Shown: one piece after another, positions 1 to 7,455 of the stretch
Layout: every line of letters begins with the position of its first letter
How positions within the stretch are numbered: the first letter of the stretch is position 1
NCBI RefSeq assembly: GCF_027484505.1
Contig: NZ_JAIXSV010000256.1
Span: 58,156-122,155 of the forward strand
Direction: 5' to 3'
Length of the DNA: 64,000 bases
Origin: Asticcacaulis sp.
GTDB taxonomy: Bacteria > Pseudomonadota > Alphaproteobacteria > Caulobacterales > Caulobacteraceae
Translations under genes and position numbers: made by a program
The notes under the pieces: generated by a model
Told to the model about the DNA's origin: nothing
The model's database searches: none
What the model saw: the letters and a program-made list of their open reading frames with translations, nothing else

Positions 1-544
1 GCGCCACACCGCCCAGATCATCGGACACGCCGATCAGGTCGATCATCTGACCGCCGGCCATGCCCTGCGCACCCGACGCCAGAGCCAGCCGCGAGATCAG
101 TTCCACCCGCACGCGCGGGTCTTCGTGGGTATCTTCAGAGGCCAGAATCTCAAACGCCACCGTCTGAAGCGCGTCCCCGGCCAGCACCGCCGTCGCCTCA
201 TCATAGGCGCGGTGCACGGTCAGTTGCCCACGGCGAATATCGTCATCGTCCATGCACGGCAGGTCGTCATGCACCAGCGAATAGGCGTGGATACATTCCA
301 GCGCGCACGCCGCCCGCAGCACGGCCTGAGAATCCGCATCGAACAGACGCCCGGTTTCCAGTGCAAAAAACGGCCGCAGCCGCTTGCCCGGCCCCAGCGC
401 GGCATAGCGCATGGCCTCGGTCAGGCGCGATTCAAACCCTTCGGCACGCGGCAAAAGCTCATCGAGCGCCATCGTCACCAGATCGGCGGTCTCCTGCATC
501 CGTTCATGCAGAGGCGGCAGGTCGGAATTGGCGGCAACCGGCAT
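1..544 (-). CDS. ispA: Polyprenyl (farnesyl/geranylgeranyl) diphosphate synthase, 3' part beyond window
   Basis: Makes C15/C20 prenyl diphosphates by adding isopentenyl diphosphate units to allylic primers, feeding quinone, carotenoid and cell-wall lipid carrier synthesis in the cytoplasm. The visible N-terminal 181 codons contain the GPGKRLRP substrate-binding segment and the first aspartate-rich motif (LVHDDLPCMDDDD), followed by RRG and the AVLAGDAL segment typical of the family. The ATG at 544 lies 4 bp after the xseB stop, so the two are translated as neighbours. The gene runs off the left edge, so its second Asp-rich motif and end are not seen. Chain length specificity cannot be judged from this fragment. 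Confidence 0.93.
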   Translation of the reverse strand, partial: MPVAANSDLPPLHERMQETADLVTMALDELLPRAEGFESRLTEAMRYAALGPGKRLRPFFALETGRLFDADSQAVLRAACALECIHAYSLVHDDLPCMDDDDIRRGQLTVHRAYDEATAVLAGDALQTVAFEILASEDTHEDPRVRVELISRLALASGAQGMAGGQMIDLIGVSDDLGGVA

Positions 545-548
545 CACC

Positions 549-809
549 TCAGTTGAACTCCGCCGGAGCCGTGCCTTCGACCTGACCGGTCTTGGACAGG
601 GTGATCTTTTCGACCTGAAGGCGGGCGGCCTCTAGACGGTCTTCGCATAGCGCCTTCAGGGCCGCGCCGCGTTTATAGAGTTCCAGCGACTTTTCCAGCG
701 GGGCCTGACCGGACTCAAGTTCCGCCACGATGCGCTCAAGCTGGGCCAGCGCGTCCTCAAAAGACAAAGTTTCGGCGGGTTCGGTCATCATTGGCCTTTC
801 GTTACGCAA
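549..809 (-). CDS. xseB: Exodeoxyribonuclease VII small subunit
   Basis: Small subunit of the ATP-independent exonuclease that degrades single-stranded DNA to oligonucleotides; several copies bind one XseA. The 86-residue product has the characteristic FEDALAQLERIVAELESGQ start and a second helix with ALEKSLELYKRG-like sequence, a two-helix hairpin of the normal family length. ATGs at 809, 791 and 788 are all possible starts; the conserved part begins around residue 15, so the choice does not matter functionally. It lies directly upstream of ispA, a common alphaproteobacterial order (xseB-ispA-dxs). Confidence 0.93.
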   Translation of the reverse strand: MRNERPMMTEPAETLSFEDALAQLERIVAELESGQAPLEKSLELYKRGAALKALCEDRLEAARLQVEKITLSKTGQVEGTAPAEFN

Positions 810-846
810 TCAGGGTACGGAGGAGGGCGGCGTTCAGCAAGGCCAC

Positions 847-1449
847 TCAGGCGCGTCGCTCATAGCGGCGGCAGCCCCAGTACTTAAACCCCTGCTCGCA
901 GGTTTGGCTATAGCCTAATTTTCCCAATTCGAGCGAAATCATCCAGTTGAAATAGCCGTGCGCCAGAAGCAGCACGTCTTCGCCCGTCTGCGCCTTGTCG
1001 TGCAGCAGGCGCGCGGCCTGTGCGGCGCGGGCCTCGGCCTGTTTGCGCGTTTCCTCGCCCGCGTGATGATTGAAGGCCCACCACCAGAAGCGCGAAATCC
1101 CGCCCCAGTATTTGGGCGAAAAGGTCAAAAAAGTCGGAAAATTCGGTGGCGGCAGAGGCGCTTCTATAAACAGATCGAGCGATTCAAAGGGCTTGCCCTT
1201 GCAAACCGCGCGCGCCGTTTCGATGGAGCGTTGCAGGGTCGAGGAATAGACAAAGCCCGCCTCTTGCGCCCATTTGACCAGTTGCGGCGGCGGAATTTGG
1301 CCTTCCAGCAGCCCGGCCAGCGTATACCGCCCCCACCAGTCGCGATAGCCGGCCGCCGTCAGCTTGACGCGCCGCGACAGGGCCGGTTCGCCGTGCCGCA
1401 CGAGGGTGATTGCCCCGTTTTGCTTCTGCGCTGTGCCGCCCTTGGCCAA
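847..1449 (-). CDS. Histidine phosphatase family protein (TTG start)
   Basis: A phosphoglycerate-mutase-like phosphatase of unknown substrate. The N-terminal RHGE motif (near residues 18-21) carries the phosphohistidine, YSSTLQRSIETA matches the SPLxRAxxTA box, and LLLAHGYFNW holds the second catalytic histidine. The product has 200 residues. No ATG or GTG precedes the RHG motif in frame, and an in-frame stop (TAG) lies just upstream. The TTG at 1449, with AGAGG upstream, is therefore the only workable start. It lies 37 bp ahead of xseB and is probably co-transcribed. A tryptophan-rich stretch (RFWWWAFNHHAGEE) between the two motifs is distinctive. Confidence 0.82.
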   Translation of the reverse strand: MAKGGTAQKQNGAITLVRHGEPALSRRVKLTAAGYRDWWGRYTLAGLLEGQIPPPQLVKWAQEAGFVYSSTLQRSIETARAVCKGKPFESLDLFIEAPLPPPNFPTFLTFSPKYWGGISRFWWWAFNHHAGEETRKQAEARAAQAARLLHDKAQTGEDVLLLAHGYFNWMISLELGKLGYSQTCEQGFKYWGCRRYERRA

Positions 1450-1499
1450 ACCGCTGCCTCTCTAATACTAACGGCCGAAGATGCTGACGCATCCGGCCG

Positions 1500-1552
1500 T
1501 TAAAAAAACTCGCGAATGTCTTGTATGTATCAAAGGCATAAGACATTCGCGA
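1500..1552 (-). terminator. Rho-independent terminator, 13-bp perfect stem
   Basis: TCGCGAATGTCTT (1510-1522) and AAGACATTCGCGA (1540-1552) form a perfect 13-bp stem with a 17-nt loop. On the minus strand the stem is followed immediately by AGTTTTTTT, so it is oriented to stop minus-strand transcription coming from cfa, whose stop codon is about 175 bp upstream. The distance leaves room for a 3' UTR or a separate small transcript. Confidence 0.8.
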
Positions 1553-1566
1553 AACGAATACCAAGA

Positions 1567-1612
1567 GTCATTTTCAATGACACTTCGTATAACAGGAATC
1601 GCAAACGATTCC
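1567..1612. other. Two further short inverted repeats between cfa and the phosphatase
   Basis: GTCATT-ttc-AATGAC (1567-1581) and GGAATCG-caaa-CGATTCC (1595-1612) are perfect small inverted repeats in the 276-bp gap, upstream on the minus strand of the 13-bp terminator stem. Together they suggest a structured 3' UTR of cfa or a small RNA ending at the terminator; a protein-binding site is the alternative. Confidence 0.45.
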
Positions 1613-1725
1613 GGCTCCGTTTCAGTGAGAGGTTTGGTAGCCCGCCCCTTGGGGGGAGACAAGTGATTAAATGCGTCCTGCACAGGCGGCAGGGGACGCA
1701 CCGGACCGGCAGGATGCCGGGTGGG

Positions 1726-2958
1726 TCAGGCCTTCTGAAGCGCGAAATGCACCACGTCGGTGCGCTCGGTGCGGAAGCCCGCTTCGCAATAGGCCAGATA
1801 AAACAGCCACATCTTGCGGAAAGCTTCATCGAAGCCGCTGATGCGCCCCTCGCCCCAGGCCGCATCGAAGCGCCGCGCCCACATATTCAGCGTGCGGGCA
1901 TAGTCGTGGCCGAACGACTGATCCGACAGGACCGACAGACCGGCCTTGGCGCTGTGGCTGCGCAGCTTGGACGGCGACGGTAACATGCCGCCGGGGAAGA
2001 TATAGCGCTGGATGAAGTCCGGGCGCTGACGGTAATCTTCGAACAGCTCGTCGCGGATGGTGATGATTTGCAGCGCCGCCTTACCGCCGGGCTTGAGGCC
2101 CTCCGACACTTTGCGGAAATAGGTGTCCCAGTATTCCATCCCCACCGCCTCGAACATCTCGATAGAGACGATGGCATCGTATTCGCCCGTCACATCGCGG
2201 TAGTCGAGCAGCTTGATTTCCACCTTATCGGACAGGCCCAGCCGCTGCATACGCGCGACCGCATAGTCGTGCTGCGATGGCGAAATGGTCAGGCAGGTGG
2301 CCCTGGCACCCATCCTGGCGGCGTATTCGGCGAAGCCGCCCCAGCCACAGCCGATTTCCAGCACGTGCTGCCCCGGCTTGAGATCGACCAGTCGCGCCAG
2401 CGCGGCGTATTTGGCCGTTTGCGCGGGCTCAAGGTCTTCGGTGCCTTTGAACAGGGCGGACGAATAGGTCATGGTGGCATCCAGCCACTCGGAATAGAAG
2501 GCGTTGCCCAGATCGTAATGGGCAAAGATATTGCGCCGCGACCCTTCCTTAGTGTTGCGGTTGAAGCTGTGCAGCAGACGACTCATCATCTGCATGAAGG
2601 GGTTGCCGATAAAGAAGCGCGTCAGGCGGTCGATGTTCAGCGTGAACACTTCGAGCAGGTCCGGCAGGTCGGGCGTATCCCACTCCCCGGCCACATAACC
2701 ATCGGCAAAACCGACATCGCCGGCCGACAGGACGCGACGGAGGAAGCGGAAATCGTTGACCTTAAGGACGCCGTGCGGGCCGGGCTCACGCCCGCGGATT
2801 TCAAACGGCGTGCCGTTCGGCAGAATGATGTCGAGATTGCCGCGGTGCCAGTTGTGGCGCAGCGTCTTGAGCGGCTGCCGCAGGGCCTTGGGCACCACAT
2901 GCAGGTCGGCGCTTTTGGCTACGAAATGGGGACCAAGGGATGTCGAGGTGCTGGACAT
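1726..2958 (-). CDS. cfa: Cyclopropane-fatty-acyl-phospholipid synthase family methyltransferase
   Basis: SAM-dependent enzyme that transfers a methylene/methyl group to the double bond of unsaturated acyl chains in membrane phospholipids. The 410-residue product has the N-terminal lipid-binding region (GDVGFADGYVAGEWDTPDL), the SAM site LEIGCGWGG near residue 200, and the family signatures HYDLGNAFYSEWLD and YIFPGGMLPS. Start at 2958 is supported by GGAGG upstream. It is the last gene of the sigma factor-chrR-DUF2177-cfa run, with only short gaps, so it should be controlled by that sigma factor. In Rhodobacter a homologous methyltransferase belongs to the RpoE-ChrR regulon (from memory) and has been linked to methylated and furan fatty acids. 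Whether this enzyme makes cyclopropane rings or methyl branches cannot be told here. Confidence 0.92.
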   Translation of the reverse strand: MSSTSTSLGPHFVAKSADLHVVPKALRQPLKTLRHNWHRGNLDIILPNGTPFEIRGREPGPHGVLKVNDFRFLRRVLSAGDVGFADGYVAGEWDTPDLPDLLEVFTLNIDRLTRFFIGNPFMQMMSRLLHSFNRNTKEGSRRNIFAHYDLGNAFYSEWLDATMTYSSALFKGTEDLEPAQTAKYAALARLVDLKPGQHVLEIGCGWGGFAEYAARMGARATCLTISPSQHDYAVARMQRLGLSDKVEIKLLDYRDVTGEYDAIVSIEMFEAVGMEYWDTYFRKVSEGLKPGGKAALQIITIRDELFEDYRQRPDFIQRYIFPGGMLPSPSKLRSHSAKAGLSVLSDQSFGHDYARTLNMWARRFDAAWGEGRISGFDEAFRKMWLFYLAYCEAGFRTERTDVVHFALQKA

Positions 2959-3013
2959 AGGGCCGCCTCCGTCTGAGTTTCTTATTATAATGAAAACGCG
3001 CGCTGCAAAAAGT

Positions 3014-3439
3014 CTATATCTTGAGCAGCCGCCCGGCGAACACGACCAGATGCGACGCGACGGTCGTCAGCACCGCCCCCCAGATCATGTCGATCACCAC
3101 CAGTTTGAGGGACCAGTCGCGGATCACGGCCATCGCCGTCAGATTATAGGTGCCATAGGCCATCAGCCCCAGCAGGGCCGCGCTGACCGTCAGTGACCAT
3201 CCGGCGGGCAGACCCTGCATCGGCAACTGTCCGGACAGGGCCGGAAAGGTGAGAAACCACGTCACACCAAGGCCGTAAAGCAGATAGAAGGCTATGGCAG
3301 CGGGCATGTTGATGCGCGGGGCCATCAGGTCGCCCATCAGCGGCTTGTACAAAGGACCGGCGGTAAGGGTCAGCCATACGGTGTCAATGACCGCGAAGGC
3401 GATAAGTGTCAGGACGAGCGCGCTCAGAAACATCTTCAT
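3014..3439 (-). CDS. DUF2177 family inner-membrane protein
   Basis: A 141-residue integral membrane protein with about four hydrophobic segments (residues 5-25, 46-66, 83-105 and 112-133). The sequence (AVIDTVWL near the N terminus, GxxxYGTYNLTAMA in the third helix) fits the DUF2177 family, whose biochemical role is not known to me. A strong AGGTGAGG site precedes the ATG at 3439. It lies 27 bp after chrR and 55 bp before cfa, which places it in the same operon. DUF2177 genes recurrently accompany ECF11/ChrR modules, suggesting a membrane function in the photo-oxidative or lipid response. Confidence 0.85.
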   Translation of the reverse strand: MKMFLSALVLTLIAFAVIDTVWLTLTAGPLYKPLMGDLMAPRINMPAAIAFYLLYGLGVTWFLTFPALSGQLPMQGLPAGWSLTVSAALLGLMAYGTYNLTAMAVIRDWSLKLVVIDMIWGAVLTTVASHLVVFAGRLLKI

Positions 3440-3466
3440 GCCTCACCTTTGGGAATGTGGGTCGGA

Positions 3467-4120
3467 TCAGATACGCGCGAACGGCTGCAACAGTTTACCC
3501 AAAAGCGTCTTCGGCGCGATGGGCGCGTTTGCCGCGATCAGGCACAGGCAATCGTCCGCCGCGATCAGGGGCGAATGGTGATCCCCTTCGTCGCACGACA
3601 CGCAATCGCCGGGATGATAGGCCCCGCGATCGTCGCTGAAACAGCCGCTGAGGACCAGCGTCATCTCCAGCCCCTGATGGTCGTGGACCGGCATCTGCAT
3701 CCCGCCCTTGACGTGCATCAGATAGGTCAGACCGCGCCCGTCCTTCGGGGCGTCAAGATGCGCCATCCACACGCCGGGCGCGCCCCAGTAGCGCGGCTTG
3801 AAGGCCGCCGCGCGCACAGCTTCCGGCAGTTCAATACCCTTAAGATAGGCGGGCAGTTCGGGCGCAACGCGCGGCTCAGGGGCCTCTTCGGGGCGCTCGA
3901 TACGCGCCAGCGCCAATTCCAGCGCGTCATCGGCCATATCGACCGGCACGATGTCTTCCAGCATCGACGCGCCGATGGCATCAAACAGGCGCAGAGACGT
4001 GCGACAATGCGGGCACATTTCCAGGTGCGTTTCGACCAGCAGGGACTGACCGGCGTTCAGACGGCCACGGTGGTAGTCGAGCAGTATAACCTCATCGAGG
4101 TGGTGACTGATGGACGTCAT
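3467..4120 (-). CDS. chrR: ChrR-type zinc-binding anti-sigma factor with C-terminal cupin
   Basis: Holds its partner ECF sigma factor inactive until a signal such as singlet oxygen or organic peroxide triggers release. The N-terminal anti-sigma domain has the zinc ligands H6/H7, H32, C36 and C39 (HLEMCPHC). The C-terminal cupin domain has a second metal site, seen as H146, H148 and E152 (VHDHQGLE) plus H181/H182. These match the ligand pattern known for Rhodobacter ChrR. The product has 217 residues, a usual length. Its ATG overlaps the sigma gene stop by 4 bp (ATGA), giving the translational coupling expected of a sigma/anti-sigma pair. Confidence 0.93.
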   Translation of the reverse strand: MTSISHHLDEVILLDYHRGRLNAGQSLLVETHLEMCPHCRTSLRLFDAIGASMLEDIVPVDMADDALELALARIERPEEAPEPRVAPELPAYLKGIELPEAVRAAAFKPRYWGAPGVWMAHLDAPKDGRGLTYLMHVKGGMQMPVHDHQGLEMTLVLSGCFSDDRGAYHPGDCVSCDEGDHHSPLIAADDCLCLIAANAPIAPKTLLGKLLQPFARI

Positions 4121-4800
4121 ACGCTTTTACTTTCAGTTCGCATTTCAAAAGCCGCCCGCAGCCGCAGAAGCGCCAGCCGAAGACGTGATTTCACGGTCCC
4201 CAGAGGGATGGACAGGGCCTGCGCGATGTCGCCATGCGACAGGTCCTCAAAAAACGACAGCCGCACCACTTCGCGCTGTTCCGGCGACAGGGTCTGCATC
4301 AGGACGCCGATGGTTTTGGCGTCCTGCACCCCGATCAGGTGTGTATCCGGGGCCTGTTCCGGCTCCGGGGCCCACAAATCTTCCGGCAGGGTTTGCGCCC
4401 GCTTCTGCTTGCGCACGCCGTCGATATGCAGATTACGCGCGATGGAATAGATCCACGTCGTCGCCGACGCCTTGGACGGATCAAAGTAGGAGGCCTTGCG
4501 CCACACATTCAGCAGGGCATCCTGCGCCAGATCTTCGGCTTCGATGGCGGTCAGACCGCGCCCCATCATGAAAGCCTTGAGTTTGGGCGCGTATTGACTG
4601 AACAGTTGCGCATAGGCCGCACGGTCACGCCCTTCGGCGATGCGTAAAATCAGGGCTTCGGGCACACCCACGGGACGCCCTCCCCGGCTCAGGCCAGTCT
4701 CTGCGACGATCATACGCGCAGAAGACCCGATTAAATCGTCGCGGTCAAAGGACATTTGAGGCCGCCCGTAAAGAGTCGATGTGGACTTGGCTGTGGTCAT
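4117..4800 (-). CDS. rpoE: ECF RNA polymerase sigma factor, ECF11 (RpoE/ChrR) type
   Basis: Directs RNA polymerase to stress promoters when released by ChrR. Region 2 is seen as AEDLAQDALLNVWRKA followed by TTWIYSIARNLHID (about residues 88-130), and region 4 as LSPEQREVVRLSFFEDLSH with the helix-turn-helix DIAQALSIPLGTVKSRL (about 172-215). The 227-residue frame begins at ATG 4800, but no clear ribosome site precedes it. ATG 4755 (codon 16) is an alternative start. The class is inferred from the adjacent chrR, cfa, FAD oxidoreductase and DUF1365 genes rather than from the sigma sequence alone. The gene name follows the Rhodobacter usage. Confidence 0.9.
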   Translation of the reverse strand: MTTAKSTSTLYGRPQMSFDRDDLIGSSARMIVAETGLSRGGRPVGVPEALILRIAEGRDRAAYAQLFSQYAPKLKAFMMGRGLTAIEAEDLAQDALLNVWRKASYFDPSKASATTWIYSIARNLHIDGVRKQKRAQTLPEDLWAPEPEQAPDTHLIGVQDAKTIGVLMQTLSPEQREVVRLSFFEDLSHGDIAQALSIPLGTVKSRLRLALLRLRAAFEMRTESKSV

Positions 4801-4867
4801 GAGGCTTCTACGCCGCGGCCACAGGTTTGGATGAATCAGAATAGTATTTCCGGAAACTCAGATAGGA

Positions 4868-4895
4868 TGATCCAGCGCCCGACCCCCGGCGTAAG
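4868..4895 (+). promoter_or_regulatory. ECF11-type promoter for the FAD oxidoreductase gene
   Basis: TGATCC (4868-4873), an 18-bp spacer and TAAG (4892-4895) match the -35/-10 layout I know for RpoE-ChrR dependent promoters. It points towards the gene starting at 4923, leaving a leader of about 20 nt. I found no equally good match on the minus strand in front of the sigma gene. Confidence 0.65.
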
Positions 4896-4922
4896 CGTTG
4901 AAGCATATATAAGGATACAAGA

Positions 4923-6302
4923 ATGTACGACGCCAGCCGCGCCACCCCGGACATTTCCCGCCGCCCCCGTATCGCCATTGTGGGCACAGGGATTTCCGGC
5001 TTATCCGCCGCTTGGCATCTCCATCCGCACGCCGACATCACGGTGTTTGAAAAAGAAGACCGCCCCGGCGGCCACAGCCACAGCGTCAATATCGGCAGCG
5101 CCGAAACGCCTCTGTGGGTCGATATGGGCTTTATCGTCTTCAATACGCCCTGCTACCCCAATCTGACGGCCCTGCTCGACTATATCGGCGCGCCGCATCA
5201 GTCTTCTGACATGTCGTTCGGTGTCTCCATCGACAAGGGGCGTCTGGAATACGCCTCGGTGTCCTTAGCCGGGCTTCTGGCGCAATGGGGCAATGTGGTG
5301 CGCCCGCGTTTCCTGCGCCTGATGTGGGACTTGGTGCGCTTCTACAAGACCGCCCCGCTTGATCACAAGGCGCGTCAGGATGAGCGTCTGACACTGGGCG
5401 AGTATCTGATCAGCCGGCGTTATTCGCGGCCTTTTATCGAGGACCATCTGGTGCCGCAGGCCGCCGCCATCTGGTCCACCTCAGCCGCTGAGGTAATGGA
5501 CTATCCCTTCCGCGCCTTCATGAACTTCTTTGAGAACCACGGCCTTTTGAAGCTCAATCTGGCCGAACGCATCCAGTGGCGCACGGTCACCGGCGGGTCT
5601 CAGGCCTATGTTAAGCGCCTGATCGAACCCTTCAAACACCGCATCCGCACCGGCTGTGGCATTATAAAGGCCGAACGCCACGCCAGCGGCGTCACCCTGA
5701 CCGATACGCAAGGCGAGAGTCATCACTTTGACGAGGTGGTGTTCGCCACCCACGCCCACGACACCCTGCGTATATTGGGTGACAATGCCACGTCGCAGGA
5801 ACGTGAGGTGCTGTCGGCCTTCCGCTACACCGACAACGAAGTGGTGATGCACACCGACGCCAGCCTGATGCCACGCCGCCGCCACGCCTGGGCGAGCTGG
5901 AACTATATTGGTCGCAAGGACGAGATGACGGCGGGGCGTATGCTGTGCGTCACCTACTGGATGAACCTGCTGCAAAACCTGCCCGGTCAGGACGTCTTTG
6001 TGACGCTCAACCCCGTCACGCCGATTGCCGAAGACAAGGTCATCAAGCGCATGACGTTCGACCACCCCCTGTTCGATCAAGCCGCCATCGCCGCCCAGAC
6101 GCAGTTGGGAGGCTTACAGGGCGTCAACCGCACCTGGTTTTGCGGGGCCTATTTCGGCGCGGGCTTCCACGAGGACGGCCTGCAATCGGGTCTGGCCGTC
6201 GCTGAGGCCATCAGCGGCGTTTCGCGCCCGTGGGCCTTTGACTGGAGCCGCTCACGCATCTTCTGGCAACCGGCCCGCGCCCTGCTGGAGGCGGCGGAAT
6301 GA
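4923..6302 (+). CDS. FAD/NAD(P)-binding amine-oxidase-like oxidoreductase of the ECF11 regulon
   Basis: A 459-residue flavoprotein of the amine oxidase/phytoene desaturase fold. The Rossmann FAD site is RIAIVGTGISGLSAAWHL (about residues 16-34) followed by the acidic end of strand 2 (VFEKEDRPGGHS). The C-terminal FAD motif is WFCGAYFGAGFHEDGLQSG. Such proteins are usually found next to cfa and DUF1365 genes. In Rhodobacter the homologous gene is in the singlet-oxygen regulon and has been implicated in converting methylated fatty acids (from memory). The role here, oxidation or desaturation of a modified acyl chain, is inferred. The following DUF1365 gene is probably co-transcribed across an intergenic repeat. 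Confidence 0.85.
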   Translation: MYDASRATPDISRRPRIAIVGTGISGLSAAWHLHPHADITVFEKEDRPGGHSHSVNIGSAETPLWVDMGFIVFNTPCYPNLTALLDYIGAPHQSSDMSFGVSIDKGRLEYASVSLAGLLAQWGNVVRPRFLRLMWDLVRFYKTAPLDHKARQDERLTLGEYLISRRYSRPFIEDHLVPQAAAIWSTSAAEVMDYPFRAFMNFFENHGLLKLNLAERIQWRTVTGGSQAYVKRLIEPFKHRIRTGCGIIKAERHASGVTLTDTQGESHHFDEVVFATHAHDTLRILGDNATSQEREVLSAFRYTDNEVVMHTDASLMPRRRHAWASWNYIGRKDEMTAGRMLCVTYWMNLLQNLPGQDVFVTLNPVTPIAEDKVIKRMTFDHPLFDQAAIAAQTQLGGLQGVNRTWFCGAYFGAGFHEDGLQSGLAVAEAISGVSRPWAFDWSRSRIFWQPARALLEAAE

Positions 6303-6312
6303 AGGGGAGCCT

Positions 6313-6395
6313 TTCCCTCTCCTCCCTGTCGCGCAGCGATGGGGAGGTGGCGCTGCGGCGCGACCGCGACGCCGTGACGGAGGGGGGTGACGCCC
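6313..6395. repeat. Intergenic two-hairpin repeat, copy 1
   Basis: A GC-rich palindromic unit between the FAD oxidoreductase and DUF1365 genes. It carries the family landmarks CCTCCC...GGGGAGGTGGC and, further on, GTGACGGAGGGGGG, with a nested GGCG...CGCC second stem. It is the most divergent copy seen in the window. Confidence 0.65.
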
Positions 6396-6483
6396 AAGGT
6401 CTGCGCCCTCTCTGTCTTTGGGAGTCATCCCCTTCCGATATTTCCGCAACACTCAAATTCGCGGCACAGGGAGAAGACAGGAC

Positions 6484-7323
6484 ATGAAAACCGCCCTCTA
6501 TGCCGGCCCCGTCATGCACCACCGCTTTGCCCCAAAAGTGCACCATCTGGAATATTCGGTGTTTCAGATCCTCTTCGATCTCGATCATCTTGAGCAAACC
6601 CTGAAACCGTTAAAGACGCTGGGCCTCAACCGCTTCAACCTGCTGGGTTTTTATGAGCGTGACCACGGCCCGGTTAGGCGCGACACCGCCACGCCGCTGC
6701 GCGAGCGGATCATCGCCTTTCTGACGCCACAGGGCCTTTATGAGGCGGGTGACCGGCTGTTCCTGCTGGCCATGCCACGCGTTCTGGGCTTCGTTTTCAA
6801 CCCAATCAGTCTCTATTTCGTCGAAAAGGCCGATGGCGACCTGCGCGCCGTGGTCTATCAGGTGAATAACACCTTTGGCGACCGCCACTGCTACGTCCTG
6901 CCGGTGCAGGACAAGGGCCGGCTGCATCAGGCGGCGGACAAGCGGCTGCACGTCTCGCCGTTCATGGATATGGACATGGCCTACAGCTTTGACCTGACAC
7001 CGCCGGAGGCACGCTTTGGCCTGCGCATCCTACTGGAGCAGATTCGCCCCGAAGGCCGCGAAAAAATGCTGGTGGCCAGCTTCAACGCCCAACGCGAGAC
7101 GTTGAGCGACCGGGTGCTGATGAAATACTTCCTCACCATGCCGCTGATGACCCTGAAGGTCGTGTGGGGCATACACTGGGAAGCGCTGAAAATCTGGCTC
7201 AAGGGCGTCAAATACCGCCCCGGCCCCAAGGACGCCCCGGCGGTATTTAGCGTAGGAGAGCCTCTCCCCTCTTCCTACGCCCCCGGCGTGCCGGGAGAGG
7301 TGGCACCGCGCGAAGCGCGGTGA
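6484..7323 (+). CDS. DUF1365 domain-containing protein with repeat-derived C terminus
   Basis: A 279-residue cytoplasmic protein of the DUF1365 family, which regularly accompanies cfa and the FAD oxidoreductase and is presumed to act in fatty-acid modification; its reaction is unknown to me. Family landmarks are the N-terminal LYAGPVMHHRFAPKVHHLEY, the FVFNPISLYFV segment and VNNTFGDRHCYVLP. ATG 6484 is chosen because GGGAG lies just upstream and homology begins there; an earlier in-frame start at 6418 would run through intergenic sequence. The last 20 or so codons, including the stop at 7321-7323, lie inside a dispersed intergenic repeat, so the native C terminus has been replaced or extended. 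Confidence 0.85.
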   Translation: MKTALYAGPVMHHRFAPKVHHLEYSVFQILFDLDHLEQTLKPLKTLGLNRFNLLGFYERDHGPVRRDTATPLRERIIAFLTPQGLYEAGDRLFLLAMPRVLGFVFNPISLYFVEKADGDLRAVVYQVNNTFGDRHCYVLPVQDKGRLHQAADKRLHVSPFMDMDMAYSFDLTPPEARFGLRILLEQIRPEGREKMLVASFNAQRETLSDRVLMKYFLTMPLMTLKVVWGIHWEALKIWLKGVKYRPGPKDAPAVFSVGEPLPSSYAPGVPGEVAPREAR

Positions 7324-7336
7324 CGGAGGGGGGCGT
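7255..7336. repeat. Intergenic two-hairpin repeat, copy 2 (overlaps end of DUF1365 gene)
   Basis: Stem 1 is CCTCTCCC (7261-7268) with GGGAGAGG (7293-7300). Stem 2 is ACCGCGC (7305-7311) with GCGCGGT (7315-7321) around a GAA loop. It ends in the family tail TGACGGAGGGGGG. The stop codon of the upstream gene is formed by the last base of stem 2. Confidence 0.85.
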
Positions 7337-7375
7337 CGCGACTGTTTCAACGCATACTGCGATTTCGTCGAGCCA

Positions 7376-7446
7376 AAGAAGCCACCACCACCATCTGCGC
7401 TTCGCTTGATGGTCTCCCTCCCCGCCAAAGGCAGGAAGGGAGAAGA
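7376..7446. repeat. Intergenic two-hairpin repeat, copy 3 (inverted)
   Basis: This copy is in opposite orientation to copy 2, 40 bp away. Stem 2 is ACCATC (7390-7395) with GATGGT (7408-7413), and stem 1 is CTCCCT...AGGGAG further right. It lies just beyond the stop of the GH31 gene. Confidence 0.75.
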
Positions 7447-7455
7447 CACAAGCAC

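Noticed and set aside
4801..4867. A TGATCC-type promoter for the sigma factor gene on the minus strand
   Set aside because: Only TGATTC-like fragments occur, without a properly spaced TAAG; the evidence is too weak to report.
6418..6483. An earlier start for the DUF1365 gene
   Set aside because: The added residues come from the intergenic region after a repeat; ATG 6484 has a good ribosome site and matches the family start.
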